Shown one piece after another: positions 50,872 to 59,140 of a DNA stretch of 59,570 bases. The stretch is from NCBI GenBank assembly GCA_001799845.1, contig MGUG01000045.1, positions 1 through 59,570 of the forward strand. The letters are read 5' to 3'. This DNA comes from Elusimicrobia bacterium GWC2_64_44 (lineage in GTDB: Bacteria > Elusimicrobiota > Elusimicrobia > Elusimicrobiales > UBA9959). The notes under the pieces were generated by a model that was given only the letters and a program-made list of their open reading frames with translations, had not been told where the DNA came from and searched no databases. The position numbers and the translations under genes are program-made. The stretch's first letter is position 1. Every line of letters begins with the position of its first letter.

Positions 50872-51789
50872 ATGTCCATACTCCTAGACAAGAACACCAG
50901 GCTGCTCGTACACGGCCTTACCGGCGCGCAGGGCTCCTTCCACGCGCAGCAATGCATCGAATACGGCTCCAAGGTGGTAGGCGGCGTGACGCCAGGCAAG
51001 GGCGGCACCGAGCACCTGGGCCTGCCCGTCTTCAACACGGCCCTGGACGCCGTCAGGGCTACCGGCGCCAACGCCTCGCTGATCTTCGTCCCCCCGCCCT
51101 ACGCGGCCGACTCCATCCTGGAGGCCGCCGACGCGGGCGTCTCAGTGATCATCTGCATCACCGAGGGCATACCGGTGATGGACATGGTGCGCGTGAAGAA
51201 GCGCCTCGCGGCCGTAAACGCCTGCGGCCGGCGTGTCACGCTGGTAGGGCCCAACTGCCCCGGAGTGATAACCCCCGGCGAATGCAAGGCCGGCATCATG
51301 CCCGGCTACATACATAAGCCCGGCACGGTAGGCGTGGTGTCGCGCTCCGGCACGCTCACCTACGAGGCCGTCTGGCAGGTCACCAGCCAGGGCCTGGGCC
51401 AGAGCTCCGTGGTGGGCATAGGCGGCGACCCGGTGCAGGGCATGAATTTCGTGGACGCGCTGAAGCTGTTCCAGGCGGACCCGCGGACCGAGGCCGTCAT
51501 CATGATAGGCGAGATAGGCGGCGCGGCCGAAGAGGACGCGGCCCGCTATATCGCTGACGAGATGACCAAGCCGGTGTTCTGCTTCGTCGCGGGCAAGACC
51601 GCGCCTCCCGGCCGCCGCATGGGCCACGCGGGCGCCATTGTGGAGGGCGGGGCGGGCACGCACGCCTCCAAGGTGGAGGCCCTGGCCAAGGCCGGCGCCA
51701 CCGTGGTGGACAACCTTTCGGAGATAGGCGCGGCCGTGGCCAAGAAACTCGGCGCTCCCAAGCCTAAGGCAAAGACCGCGCGGAAATAG
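50872..51789 (+). CDS. sucD: Succinate-CoA ligase (ADP-forming) subunit alpha
   Basis: 305 residues. CoA-binding N-terminal Rossmann domain ([20 protein letters not shown]) and a catalytic C-terminal domain with the phospho-His at 252 in [16 protein letters not shown]. Complete. Forms the heterotetramer with SucC. Ends with a short Lys-rich tail ([10 protein letters not shown]). The corA-like gene follows in the same direction. Confidence 0.97.
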   Translation: MSILLDKNTRLLVHGLTGAQGSFHAQQCIEYGSKVVGGVTPGKGGTEHLGLPVFNTALDAVRATGANASLIFVPPPYAADSILEAADAGVSVIICITEGIPVMDMVRVKKRLAAVNACGRRVTLVGPNCPGVITPGECKAGIMPGYIHKPGTVGVVSRSGTLTYEAVWQVTSQGLGQSSVVGIGGDPVQGMNFVDALKLFQADPRTEAVIMIGEIGGAAEEDAARYIADEMTKPVFCFVAGKTAPPGRRMGHAGAIVEGGAGTHASKVEALAKAGATVVDNLSEIGAAVAKKLGAPKPKAKTARK

Positions 51790-51816
51790 TAGAATTACCG
51801 TGGCCGGTAAAAGCCC

Positions 51817-52743
51817 ATGATAAAGCGCTACAAGATAGACAACCACCAGCTGAAGCTCGTCGAGGCGGAAACGCCGGACGTGTGGGTGGTGGTCAGCCCC
51901 ACCGAGGACGAGAAAAAGTGGCTGGTAGAGAACTTCCAGCTCGACGAGCACAACTTCGCCTCCGCCTTCGACCCGGAAGAGCCGGCCCGCATGGAATCGG
52001 ACACCGACCACCTGGCCCTGATCTTCAAGCGCCCCAAGAACTACTCCTCCAAAGACCATTTCATGTTCAAGGTCTCGTCGATGGGGCTGTTCCTCTACAA
52101 GGACAAGCTGGTGCTCGCCCTCTCCGAGGACATCAACATGTTCTCCGGCAAGTACTTCAAGCACGTAGACGGCATCCGCGAGATCTTCCTGAAGCTCGTC
52201 TACAATTCCATCTTCCACTTCATGGAGCACCTCAAGGTCATCAACATGATCGCCGAGGAGATCGAGACCAAGATCACCTATTCCATGGAGAACCGCTACC
52301 TGATCAACATGTTCACCCTGGAGAAGAGCCTGGTCTATTACCTCAACGCCATCAACGCCAACTCCAGCGTGATAGAGCGCCTCAAGCACAGCGCCGAGAA
52401 ACTGGGCTTCACGCCGCGCAGCGTCGAGTTCATCGACGACATCATGATAGAGAACCAGCAGTGCTACCGCCAGGCGGCCATCTACTCCAACATCTTCGCC
52501 TCGCTGGTAGGCGCGCGCGCCTCCATCGTCAGCAACAACCTCAACATCCTGATGAAGAACCTCAACGCCATCGTCATCGCGGTGGCCGTGCCGAGCTTCT
52601 TCGCCGGGGTGGGCGGCATGTCCGAGTTCTCGGCCATGACCGGCATCGCCAACTGGAAGCTCGCCTACCCGCTGTTCCTACTCGCGATGCTGGCCGTAGG
52701 CGCCGTCACCTTCATAGCCATCAAGCGCCTGGAGAAACACTAG
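51817..52743 (+). CDS. corA: CorA-family divalent cation transporter with GMS instead of GMN
   Basis: 308 residues. Cytoplasmic alpha/beta domain then a long stalk helix (SIVSNNLNILMKNLNAIVIA) into two C-terminal membrane segments. The selectivity signature at the end of the first segment is FFAGVGGMSEFSAM, so residue 269 is Ser where most CorA proteins have Asn (GMN). The ending MAIKRLEK-like (AIKRLEKH) is conserved. Mg2+, Co2+ or Zn2+ are possible substrates. The TAG stop shares a base with the palindromic element. Confidence 0.88.
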   Translation: MIKRYKIDNHQLKLVEAETPDVWVVVSPTEDEKKWLVENFQLDEHNFASAFDPEEPARMESDTDHLALIFKRPKNYSSKDHFMFKVSSMGLFLYKDKLVLALSEDINMFSGKYFKHVDGIREIFLKLVYNSIFHFMEHLKVINMIAEEIETKITYSMENRYLINMFTLEKSLVYYLNAINANSSVIERLKHSAEKLGFTPRSVEFIDDIMIENQQCYRQAAIYSNIFASLVGARASIVSNNLNILMKNLNAIVIAVAVPSFFAGVGGMSEFSAMTGIANWKLAYPLFLLAMLAVGAVTFIAIKRLEKH

Positions 52744-52850
52744 GGGACGTTGTTGAGTTGTTGACTTTTCAAGCAACCAGCCGCGCCCCCAGCTCCCATA
52801 CCCCCGCACCAGCTTTAGCCCGGAAAAGTCAACAACTCAACAACGTCCCC
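52743..52850. repeat. Palindromic GGGGACG/CGTCCCC element, copy 3
   Basis: 108-base element with perfect 28-base arms (GGGGACGTTGTTGAGTTG..., two GTTGTTGA words) and a 52-base loop. Its first G is the last base of the corA stop codon, and it ends five bases before the rimO ATG. Loop carries AGCTTTAGCCCG, the complement of the shared GGGCTAAA word. Flanks CCCC-ATCC match copy 1. Confidence 0.93.
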
Positions 52851-52855
52851 ATCCC

Positions 52856-54151
52856 ATGCCCAAACTCTTTATCGTCTCGTTAGGCTGCCCCAAGAACCTC
52901 TCCGACGCCGAGGTGATGGCCGGCGAGCTGGCCGCGGCCGGCTGGGAGCTGGTGCCCGGCGAGGAGGGCGCCGACGCCGCGCTGGTCAACACCTGCGCCT
53001 TCCTGAGCTCAGCCGTAGAGGAGTCGGAAGGCGAGATCCGCCGCCTGCTGCGGCTGAAGGCGCGCGGCAAACTGGCCAAGGTGCTGGTGGCCGGCTGCCT
53101 GGTGGAGCGGGAGAAAGGAAAGCTTTTAGAGCGCTTCCCGGACCTGGACGCCCTGGTGGGAATAAACTCGCTGGCCAAGGCCGCCGAGGCGGTGGAACTG
53201 GGCAAGAGCTACCTGCTGCCCCCGGCGCCGCGCCTGGATTCCCCCCGCCTGAAGGCCAGGCTCACGGCGCAGCACAGCGCCTACCTGAAGATAGCCGACG
53301 GCTGCGACAACCGCTGCGCCTACTGCCTGATCCCGTCCATACGCGGCGGGTTCCGCTCCAAGCCCATGGAATCCGTGGTGGAAGAGGCCCAGCGCCTGGC
53401 CGCCGGCGGCGCCCTGGAAATTTCCCTTATCGCCCAGGACACCACCTCCTACGGCGCCGACCTTTACGGCAAGCCCCGCCTGGCGGAACTGCTGAAGCAG
53501 CTGGTCAAGATAAAGAGCGTCCGGTGGTGGCGGCTGATGTACGTCTACCCCGAGCGCGTCACCAAGGACCTGATAGCGGTGATGAAGGCGAACAAGACCG
53601 TGTGCCGCTACCTGGACATGCCGCTGCAGCACATAGCGCCAGGCGTGCTGAAGCGCATGAACCGCTCCTCCACCGAGCGCTCGATAAAGGCCAAGCTCGC
53701 GGAGCTGCGGCGCGCCATGCCCGACATCGCCCTGCGCACCAATTTCATAGTCGGCTTCCCCGGCGAGACGGCGGCGGATTTCAAGAAGCTGCTGGCCTTC
53801 GTGAAGGCGGAGCAGTTCGACAACCTCGGCGTGTTCGCCTACTCGCGCGAGCCCGGCACCTCGGCGGCCGGCTTCCCGGACCAGGTGCCGGAGCCCGTCA
53901 AGGCCGAGCGGGTGGACGCGCTGGTGCGCGCGCAGAGCGGCGTGGTGGACGCCATCAACGCCGGGCTGCGCGGCAGGAAGCTGGACCTGCTTATGGATTC
54001 GCCGCGCTTCGGCCGCACCTACCGCGACGCGCCGGAGATAGACGGCCGCGTGGAGGTGGAGCCCCCGCCCGGCGGCCTCAAGCCCGGGGCTTTCGTCAAG
54101 GCTAGGATAGTCAGCGCCGCCGGCTACCTGCGCAGGGCCCGCCTGGCCTGA
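52856..54151 (+). CDS. rimO: Ribosomal protein S12 methylthiotransferase RimO
   Basis: 431 residues. N-terminal UPF0004 domain with Cys11 (VSLGCPKN), Cys47 (LVNTCAFL) and Cys81 (AGCLVE) for the second 4Fe-4S cluster. Radical SAM cluster Cys150, 154, 157 in DGCDNRCAYCLIPSIRGGFRS. C-terminal TRAM domain. It methylthiolates an Asp of S12; the first domain's SLGCPKN and PSIRGGFRS words favour RimO over MiaB. The start is five bases after the palindromic element with no Shine-Dalgarno in between. Confidence 0.95.
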   Translation: MPKLFIVSLGCPKNLSDAEVMAGELAAAGWELVPGEEGADAALVNTCAFLSSAVEESEGEIRRLLRLKARGKLAKVLVAGCLVEREKGKLLERFPDLDALVGINSLAKAAEAVELGKSYLLPPAPRLDSPRLKARLTAQHSAYLKIADGCDNRCAYCLIPSIRGGFRSKPMESVVEEAQRLAAGGALEISLIAQDTTSYGADLYGKPRLAELLKQLVKIKSVRWWRLMYVYPERVTKDLIAVMKANKTVCRYLDMPLQHIAPGVLKRMNRSSTERSIKAKLAELRRAMPDIALRTNFIVGFPGETAADFKKLLAFVKAEQFDNLGVFAYSREPGTSAAGFPDQVPEPVKAERVDALVRAQSGVVDAINAGLRGRKLDLLMDSPRFGRTYRDAPEIDGRVEVEPPPGGLKPGAFVKARIVSAAGYLRRARLA

Positions 54152-54165
54152 CACTCCCCGCAAAG

Positions 54166-54195
54166 AAAAACCCCGGGCCGCCCCGGGGTTTTTTT
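54166..54195. terminator. Bidirectional terminator
   Basis: Stem CCCCGGG / CCCGGGG with loop CCGC and flanking A5/T7, between convergent rimO and the metallopeptidase gene. Confidence 0.9.
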
Positions 54196-54222
54196 ATTCG
54201 CGCCGGGCCGGCCGGCGCGTTT

Positions 54223-54579
54223 TCAGTAAAGCCCCTTCTTCAGCAGCTCGTCGTCGTCCATGCCGAAGTAATGGGCCAACTCGTGCATCAGCGTGTGGCG
54301 TATCCTCGCGGCTACGCCGCGCCGCGTCTTCACGCCGGCCTCCAGGTTCTTTTTGAAAAGGGTGATCTTGTCGGGCAGGGCGCCGTTGTAGGACTGGCCG
54401 CGGTCCGGCAGCGGCACGCCCTCGTAGAGGCCGAAGAGGTCCGGCCCGAAATCCGCCGCCTGCTCCCGCGTGGGCGCGGCCCGCACCAGCAGCACTATGT
54501 TATCCAGGCTGTCACGGAATTCGCGCGGCAGGGCCTCCACCACTTCCCAGGCCAGCCCCTCGAATTCCTCGGTGGTCAT
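54223..54579 (-). CDS. Small zincin metallopeptidase-like protein (PF06262 type)
   Basis: 118 residues from the ATG at 54579. The motif RIRHTLMHELAHYFGMDDDEL gives His99-Glu100-x2-His103 and the downstream acidic ligand; ITLFKKNLEAGV (72-83) precedes it. This is the pattern of the small cytoplasmic zincin family found in many phyla. No signal peptide. Two-base gap from the EamA-like gene, so co-transcribed. Substrate unknown. Confidence 0.88.
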   Translation of the reverse strand: MTTEEFEGLAWEVVEALPREFRDSLDNIVLLVRAAPTREQAADFGPDLFGLYEGVPLPDRGQSYNGALPDKITLFKKNLEAGVKTRRGVAARIRHTLMHELAHYFGMDDDELLKKGLY

Positions 54580-54581
54580 GC

Positions 54582-55010
54582 TTATCTGGAAATGAAGTAG
54601 ATGCCGCCGGACAGCAACAGCGTGCCGAACAGTTTGTTGAGCGTGAAGCTCTCGCCGAGGAACAGCGCCGCCAGCACGAAGGTGACGAACGGGTAGGTGG
54701 AGGAGAGCGGCACTATCTTCATGGCCTCGCCGCCCGACAGCGCCTTCAGGTAAAAGAACACGCCCGCCATGGACACCACCGCGCTGGACACCACGAAGAT
54801 GGGGCCCAGTTTGTCCGAGCCCAGCAGCGCAGCCTTGGTCTGGTTGTATTTCCACAGCACGAGCGGGATGAACAGAAAGATCATGAACAGCGTGCGGACG
54901 TAAAAGGCGCCCGACGGGTCCATGTGCTTGAGGCAGGCTTTGTCGAAGAAGGCGCCCAGGCCCCAGCCGAGGATGGCGAGCAGCAGATAGATTATCGTTG
55001 AAAGTTCCAT
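54582..55010 (-). CDS. EamA/DMT-family transporter, single-domain (142 residues)
   Basis: Four to five membrane segments in 142 residues, half the size of typical ten-helix EamA exporters, so it would act as a dimer like SMR-type proteins. It begins with the segment IIYLLLAILGWGLGAFFDKACL, and VPLSSTYPFVTFVLAALFLGE holds the conserved EamA turn with Pro and Glu. GGAG lies four bases upstream of the start. The preceding terminator (55021-55047) separates it from the TPR gene. Confidence 0.85.
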   Translation of the reverse strand: MELSTIIYLLLAILGWGLGAFFDKACLKHMDPSGAFYVRTLFMIFLFIPLVLWKYNQTKAALLGSDKLGPIFVVSSAVVSMAGVFFYLKALSGGEAMKIVPLSSTYPFVTFVLAALFLGESFTLNKLFGTLLLSGGIYFISR

Positions 55011-55020
55011 GAGTCTCCAT

Positions 55021-55047
55021 GAAAAGAGGGCCGCGCTCCGGCCCTCT
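55021..55047 (-). terminator. Rho-independent terminator after the TPR protein gene
   Basis: Minus strand: AGAGGGCCG / CGGCCCTCT stem with a five-base loop followed by TTTT, 26 bases past the stop at 55073. The downstream EamA gene begins only 10 bases later, so its transcripts probably depend on read-through or a promoter hidden here. Confidence 0.75.
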
Positions 55048-55072
55048 CCGCGTCAAAGCAGCGCCAGCGCCT

Positions 55073-56269
55073 TTACGGCGGGGGCATCTGGCCGGGCAGT
55101 TCCGCCGCGGCGAAGGGCTTCTTGAGGTACTTGTCTATCGATTCGGAAAAGCCCCACTCGTCCTTATAACCCTGCGCCTCTTTGTAATACACCAGCGCCT
55201 TCTCGCGCAGGCCCTGCAGGTCGTGCACGTTGCCCAGGCGCACTATGGCCCAGACGCCCCAGCGCGCCGGGTGCGCCTTGGGGTCCTCTTTCAGCGTGGC
55301 GGCGGCGCGGGCGAAATAGTCCGCGGCCTCGGGGTATTTTTTCTCGACCAGGTAAGTGGTGGCGATGGCCGTCAGCACGCGCGGCAGGTAGCGGCGGCGG
55401 TACGGGGCGCGATTCTCATTGACCGCCTTCAGGTAGTCCAGCGCTTCCTTGCGCGATTCGCCGTACTGCTTGTCCTCGTAGAGCGAGACTATCTCCACGA
55501 AATGCATCTGCGGGTGGTTCGGGTAAGCGGCCCGCAGTTCCTTGGACCACTTCACCGCCCGCTCGGAATTCACGTAGGGGCTGCCGGTAGTGGTGTAGAT
55601 CTCTATGAGCAGCAGCTTCGCGGCCAGCGCGTTGAAGTAGCCCTTTTCCTTGCAGGTCTCCAGCATCTCTATGCCGCGCCTGGCGTCGCCCTTCATCAGC
55701 AGCTTGGCCAGCACCTTGATGGCCCCGTGCAGGGTGCCGGCGTAATATTCGTACATGCCGAGGCCCAGGTAGGCGTCGTAGAGCTCGGGGTCTATCTTGA
55801 GCGAGTTGCGGGTGTAGGACAGCGCCTTGCGCCCGTCGAAATAGGCCTTGATCCAGCGGTGCTGCAGCACGGCCAGCCGCGCGCGCAGCCCGTACATGCC
55901 TCCCAGGCACAGGTTGGCGTTGGCGTCGCCGGGGTGCTTCTTCAGCCAGGCCTTGCCGATGTCGATGGCCGCGTCGGTCATCGCCTCGTACTCTTTCTCC
56001 AGGGCCGGGTCCGACTCGTCCTCGAGGTATTCCAGCGTTGCCCACTTGGTCATGGCCATGCCGAAATGCGGGTACGGGTGCTCGGGGTGCTTCTCGAGCG
56101 CGGCCGAGAAATTCTTGACGGCCTCGGGGATGTCCACGGCGTAGATGGCCTCTATGCCTTTTTTAGAAAGCAGGCGCAGGTCCTCGGGCAGCGGCTCCGA
56201 CACCGGCGCCGCGGCGGACGCGGCGGACGCGCAGAGGGCGAAAGCGGCGGTCAGCAGGAATTTCTTCAT
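55073..56269 (-). CDS. Periplasmic TPR protein
   Basis: 398 residues. Signal peptide MKKFLLTAAFALCASAASAAA. About eight TPR-like helical pairs over residues 35-385 (PEAVKNFSAALEKHPEHPY, YEYYAGTLHGAIKVLAKLLMKGD, EKKYPEAADYFARAAATLKED, LREKALVYYKEAQGYKDEWG). No enzyme motif. Overlaps the serS stop by four bases (ATGA). Role unknown: probably a protein-protein scaffold in the periplasm. Confidence 0.8.
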   Translation of the reverse strand: MKKFLLTAAFALCASAASAAAPVSEPLPEDLRLLSKKGIEAIYAVDIPEAVKNFSAALEKHPEHPYPHFGMAMTKWATLEYLEDESDPALEKEYEAMTDAAIDIGKAWLKKHPGDANANLCLGGMYGLRARLAVLQHRWIKAYFDGRKALSYTRNSLKIDPELYDAYLGLGMYEYYAGTLHGAIKVLAKLLMKGDARRGIEMLETCKEKGYFNALAAKLLLIEIYTTTGSPYVNSERAVKWSKELRAAYPNHPQMHFVEIVSLYEDKQYGESRKEALDYLKAVNENRAPYRRRYLPRVLTAIATTYLVEKKYPEAADYFARAAATLKEDPKAHPARWGVWAIVRLGNVHDLQGLREKALVYYKEAQGYKDEWGFSESIDKYLKKPFAAAELPGQMPPP

Positions 56270-57534
56270 ATGGTCAGTTTATCCGTTCCGACGTATTTGC
56301 GCAGGGCCTCCGGCAGCGTCACCGTGCCGTCGGCCTGCTGGAACTGTTCGAGAATGGCGGGAAACAGCCGGCTGGTGGCCAGGCACGAGCCGTTGAGGGT
56401 ATGCAGCAGCTCGTTCTTGCCGGTGGCAGCGCGCTTGAAGCGCATGCTCCCGCGGCGGGCCTGGTAGTCGTGGGCGTTGGAGACCGAGCTGACTTCCTTG
56501 TAGCACTTCATGCTCGGGATCCAGACCTCTATATCGTAGGTGCGGGCCATGCTGGCGCTGCAGTCCTTGGCGGCCAGCTTGACCAGCCGGTAGTGCAGGC
56601 CGAGCTTCTGCATGACGGCCTCCACGTGGCCCACCATCTCGTCGAAGACGGCCGGGGAATCCTCGGGTTTCGCGAACTGGATCAGCTCCACCTTGTTGAA
56701 CTGGTGGCCGCGGATCATGCCGCGCTCGTTGGAGCCGTAGCCGCCGGCTTCCTTGCGGTAGCACGGGGAATAGGCGAAATATTTTTTGGGCAGCTCTTCC
56801 TCTTTCAGGATCTCGTCGCGGTGCAGGCTGATCAGCGCCGTCTCGGCGGTGGGCAGCAGGAACTGCGTCTTGTCGGGGGCGCCGGCCAGCAGGAACACAT
56901 CGTCCTTGAACTTGGGGAACTGGCCAGCGGTGTAGCCGCACTCGTAGTTGAGGATATGCGGCGGCAGCGTGAAGGAGTAGCCGTTGGCCAAATGCGTCTC
57001 CACGAAGAGGTTCAGCAGGCCCCACTCCAGGCGCGCGCCGAGGTCGCGGTAGACCCAGAAGCCGGTGCCGCCGAGCTTCACGCCGCGCTCGTAATCTATC
57101 AGGGCGAGCTCCTTGCAGAGCGCCAGGTGGTCCTTGGGCTCGAAGGCGAACTCGGGCTTTTTGCCCCACTCGCGCAGGACGGCGTTGTTCTCCTTGCCGC
57201 CGGCCACGACGTCGTCGGCGGGCAGGTTGGGCAGACCCTCCATCAAAGCGTTCAGCTCGGCCTCGACGGCCGCAGCCTCGGTGTCTATGGCCTTGACGCG
57301 GGCGGAGATCTCTTTCATCTCGGCGAAAACGGCCTGCTGCGCGGCCGGGTCGAGCTTCTTGACGCCGGCGGACGCGGCGTTCTTCTTCATCTTGAGGGCG
57401 TCGGCCTCCACGATGAGCGCGCGGCGCTTCTTGTCGAGCTCGAGCACGGGAGCCAGGTCCACGTTGTCGAGGCGCTTGGACAGGGCCAGCGCGACCTTGG
57501 CCGCGTCGGTCCGGATCAGGTTTATATCGAGCAT
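56266..57534 (-). CDS. serS: Seryl-tRNA synthetase
   Basis: 422 residues. The N-terminal tRNA-binding coiled coil (about 30-105) is followed by the class II core: motif 2 YRKEAGGYGSNERGMIRGHQF and motif 3 (LHTLNGSCLATSRLFPAILE), preceded by SSVSNAHDYQARR. Complete and of normal length. Lies 19 bases after an exported-protein gene and overlaps the TPR gene by four, an unexpected pairing for a housekeeping synthetase. Confidence 0.97.
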   Translation of the reverse strand: MLDINLIRTDAAKVALALSKRLDNVDLAPVLELDKKRRALIVEADALKMKKNAASAGVKKLDPAAQQAVFAEMKEISARVKAIDTEAAAVEAELNALMEGLPNLPADDVVAGGKENNAVLREWGKKPEFAFEPKDHLALCKELALIDYERGVKLGGTGFWVYRDLGARLEWGLLNLFVETHLANGYSFTLPPHILNYECGYTAGQFPKFKDDVFLLAGAPDKTQFLLPTAETALISLHRDEILKEEELPKKYFAYSPCYRKEAGGYGSNERGMIRGHQFNKVELIQFAKPEDSPAVFDEMVGHVEAVMQKLGLHYRLVKLAAKDCSASMARTYDIEVWIPSMKCYKEVSSVSNAHDYQARRGSMRFKRAATGKNELLHTLNGSCLATSRLFPAILEQFQQADGTVTLPEALRKYVGTDKLTI

Positions 57535-57553
57535 GGGAAAAACTCCGGGAACT

Positions 57554-58087
57554 TTAAGGTTTAAGGATCTCTATCACCGACTCCCGCATGATGGCGGCGG
57601 GCACGTCCCCCTGGCGGGGGCTCAGCATGACTTCCAGCTTCAGCGCGGTGGGTGCGAAGCCGCTGTTGCGCAGCTTGTTGAGCTGGCTCTGCAGTTCAAA
57701 GCGGATGACGCGGGCCTGCTTTTCGGAGGAGGGATTCACCCGGGAGACGCGGACTTCCTCGGTGTAGAAGGGTACGCCCCAGAAGGCCTTCTCCGGCGCG
57801 TCCCCGGTCTTCTGCAGGCGCAGGCGCAGCGCGTAGCGCAGCACCAGGCCCTCGGCCGCCTTCGTCGCCGGGTTGCGCAGCGTGACGGAGGCGCGGAGCT
57901 GGTCGGTAAATTTCACTTCAGGCGCCGCGCGCAGCTCGGAGACGGGGGCGAAAGGGGTGCGGTTCTTGCCCTCCAGGCGGGAAAGCTCCCAGTCTATGCG
58001 GATAAGCTCCACCTGGGCCGCGGAAGGCGCGGCGGCGGCGGCGAAAAGGGCGCAGGCGAGGAATAAGGGGGCGGGGTTGATGCGCAT
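57554..58087 (-). CDS. Small exported protein of unknown function
   Basis: 177 residues. Signal peptide MRINPAPLFLACALFAAAAAPSAAQ. The remaining chain alternates beta-type strands (VELIRIDWELSRLEGKN, VKFTDQLRASVTLRNPATK, LVLRYALRLRLQKTG) and ends SVIEILKP, like an immunoglobulin-fold or periplasmic beta-sandwich. No family recognised. Lies between the CheC-like gene and serS, same strand. Confidence 0.65.
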   Translation of the reverse strand: MRINPAPLFLACALFAAAAAPSAAQVELIRIDWELSRLEGKNRTPFAPVSELRAAPEVKFTDQLRASVTLRNPATKAAEGLVLRYALRLRLQKTGDAPEKAFWGVPFYTEEVRVSRVNPSSEKQARVIRFELQSQLNKLRNSGFAPTALKLEVMLSPRQGDVPAAIMRESVIEILKP

Positions 58088-58109
58088 GTTGTTCTCCGTT
58101 AGGGCCGGC

Positions 58110-58712
58110 TCAAGCCCCGGGCTCGAGCGCGGCCGCCAGCGCGGCCTCCATGGCGGCCGGGATGATGGTTATTACTTCGCTGCGGGTCACGGTGCTGTCG
58201 CACTGCAGGTTCAGCGTCACGGTGACCAGGCTGCATTTGCCGGAGCAGTCCAGCGAGGCCCACAGGGCCTCCAGCAGGAAAGGGATCTCGCCCTGCACGC
58301 ACTTGGGCGCCGAGGGGATGAAGCTGCGCTTCAGGGAATTGGAAAGGGAGCTGATCAGGGAGTTCAGGATGATGTTGCCGAGCTCCGAGAGCAGCAGCTC
58401 CTGCGCCTGGTTCAGGTTCGGCAGCTTGGAGAAGGAGAAGCCCAGGAAGCCGCGGGAGAGGATCTCTATGTCGTCGGGGCGGAAGACCACCATCGAGGTG
58501 AACGGGTACTCGCCCTTGATCTCGAAATAGACGGCCGCGCTGGTGGCGCCGCCGGAGACGTGCTCTTTGACCGCCTCGTCCATGCTGCGCAGGGACACGT
58601 GGGCCTCGGCCACGCTCCATTTGCCCGCGGAGATGCGCGACAGCTTGGAGACGCACTTCTCCAGCGCCGCCACCGCCACCCGCTCCAGCATTTTTCCGGC
58701 TTTTACGTCCAT
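58110..58712 (-). CDS. CheC/CheX-like phosphatase-family protein
   Basis: 200 residues. Central motif ELLLSELGNIILNSLISSLSNSL matches the CheC ExxN signature (Glu-Leu-Gly-Asn), and a Pro follows about 20 residues later (FIPSAP). The leading and C-terminal parts are alpha/beta as expected. CheC/CheX proteins dephosphorylate CheY-like regulators. The adjacent CheY-like gene (two-base gap) is its probable partner. No chemotaxis kinase or receptor is present in the window. Confidence 0.8.
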   Translation of the reverse strand: MDVKAGKMLERVAVAALEKCVSKLSRISAGKWSVAEAHVSLRSMDEAVKEHVSGGATSAAVYFEIKGEYPFTSMVVFRPDDIEILSRGFLGFSFSKLPNLNQAQELLLSELGNIILNSLISSLSNSLKRSFIPSAPKCVQGEIPFLLEALWASLDCSGKCSLVTVTLNLQCDSTVTRSEVITIIPAAMEAALAAALEPGA

Positions 58713-58714
58713 CG

Positions 58715-59068
58715 TCAGGCGAGGCCTTTCATCAGGGTCTTGAAATCTTCGAACGAGAACGGCTTGCGCAGGATCGCGGTCACGCCCTTGTCGGCCAGCC
58801 GCCTGTCTATCTCTTCCTGCTCCACCGCCGTTATCACTACCACGCGCGCCGCCGGGTTGACGGCCCGCAGGTCCTCCAGGATCTCCACGCCGGACTTGCC
58901 GGGCAGGATCAGGTCCAGGAAGACCACGTCAGGCTGCTGCTCGCGGTAAAACTTCACCGCGTCTTCCGAGTTCTCGGCTTCCGCCACTACCTGGTGCCCG
59001 AGCTTCTCGAGCAGCGACTTAATGGTGTACCGGGTAAGGGCGTTATCTTCTACCAGCAGAACTTTCAT
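58715..59068 (-). CDS. CheY-like response regulator
   Basis: 117 residues from the ATG at 59068, preceded by GGGGGAG. Single receiver domain: KVLLVEDNALTR (acidic pair), the phospho-acceptor Asp in VVFLDLILPGKSGVE (about Asp52), Thr in VVVITAVEQ and Lys in AILRKPFSFEDF. No output domain, so it acts by protein binding. Paired with the CheC-like gene downstream. The partner kinase is not in the window. Confidence 0.93.
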   Translation of the reverse strand: MKVLLVEDNALTRYTIKSLLEKLGHQVVAEAENSEDAVKFYREQQPDVVFLDLILPGKSGVEILEDLRAVNPAARVVVITAVEQEEIDRRLADKGVTAILRKPFSFEDFKTLMKGLA

Positions 59069-59140
59069 AGGCTCCCCCCTGTTGAGTGAACCGCGCCGGG
59101 ACAAACCCCCGAATGTCCCGGCGCGTGTTTCACGCTTGGT

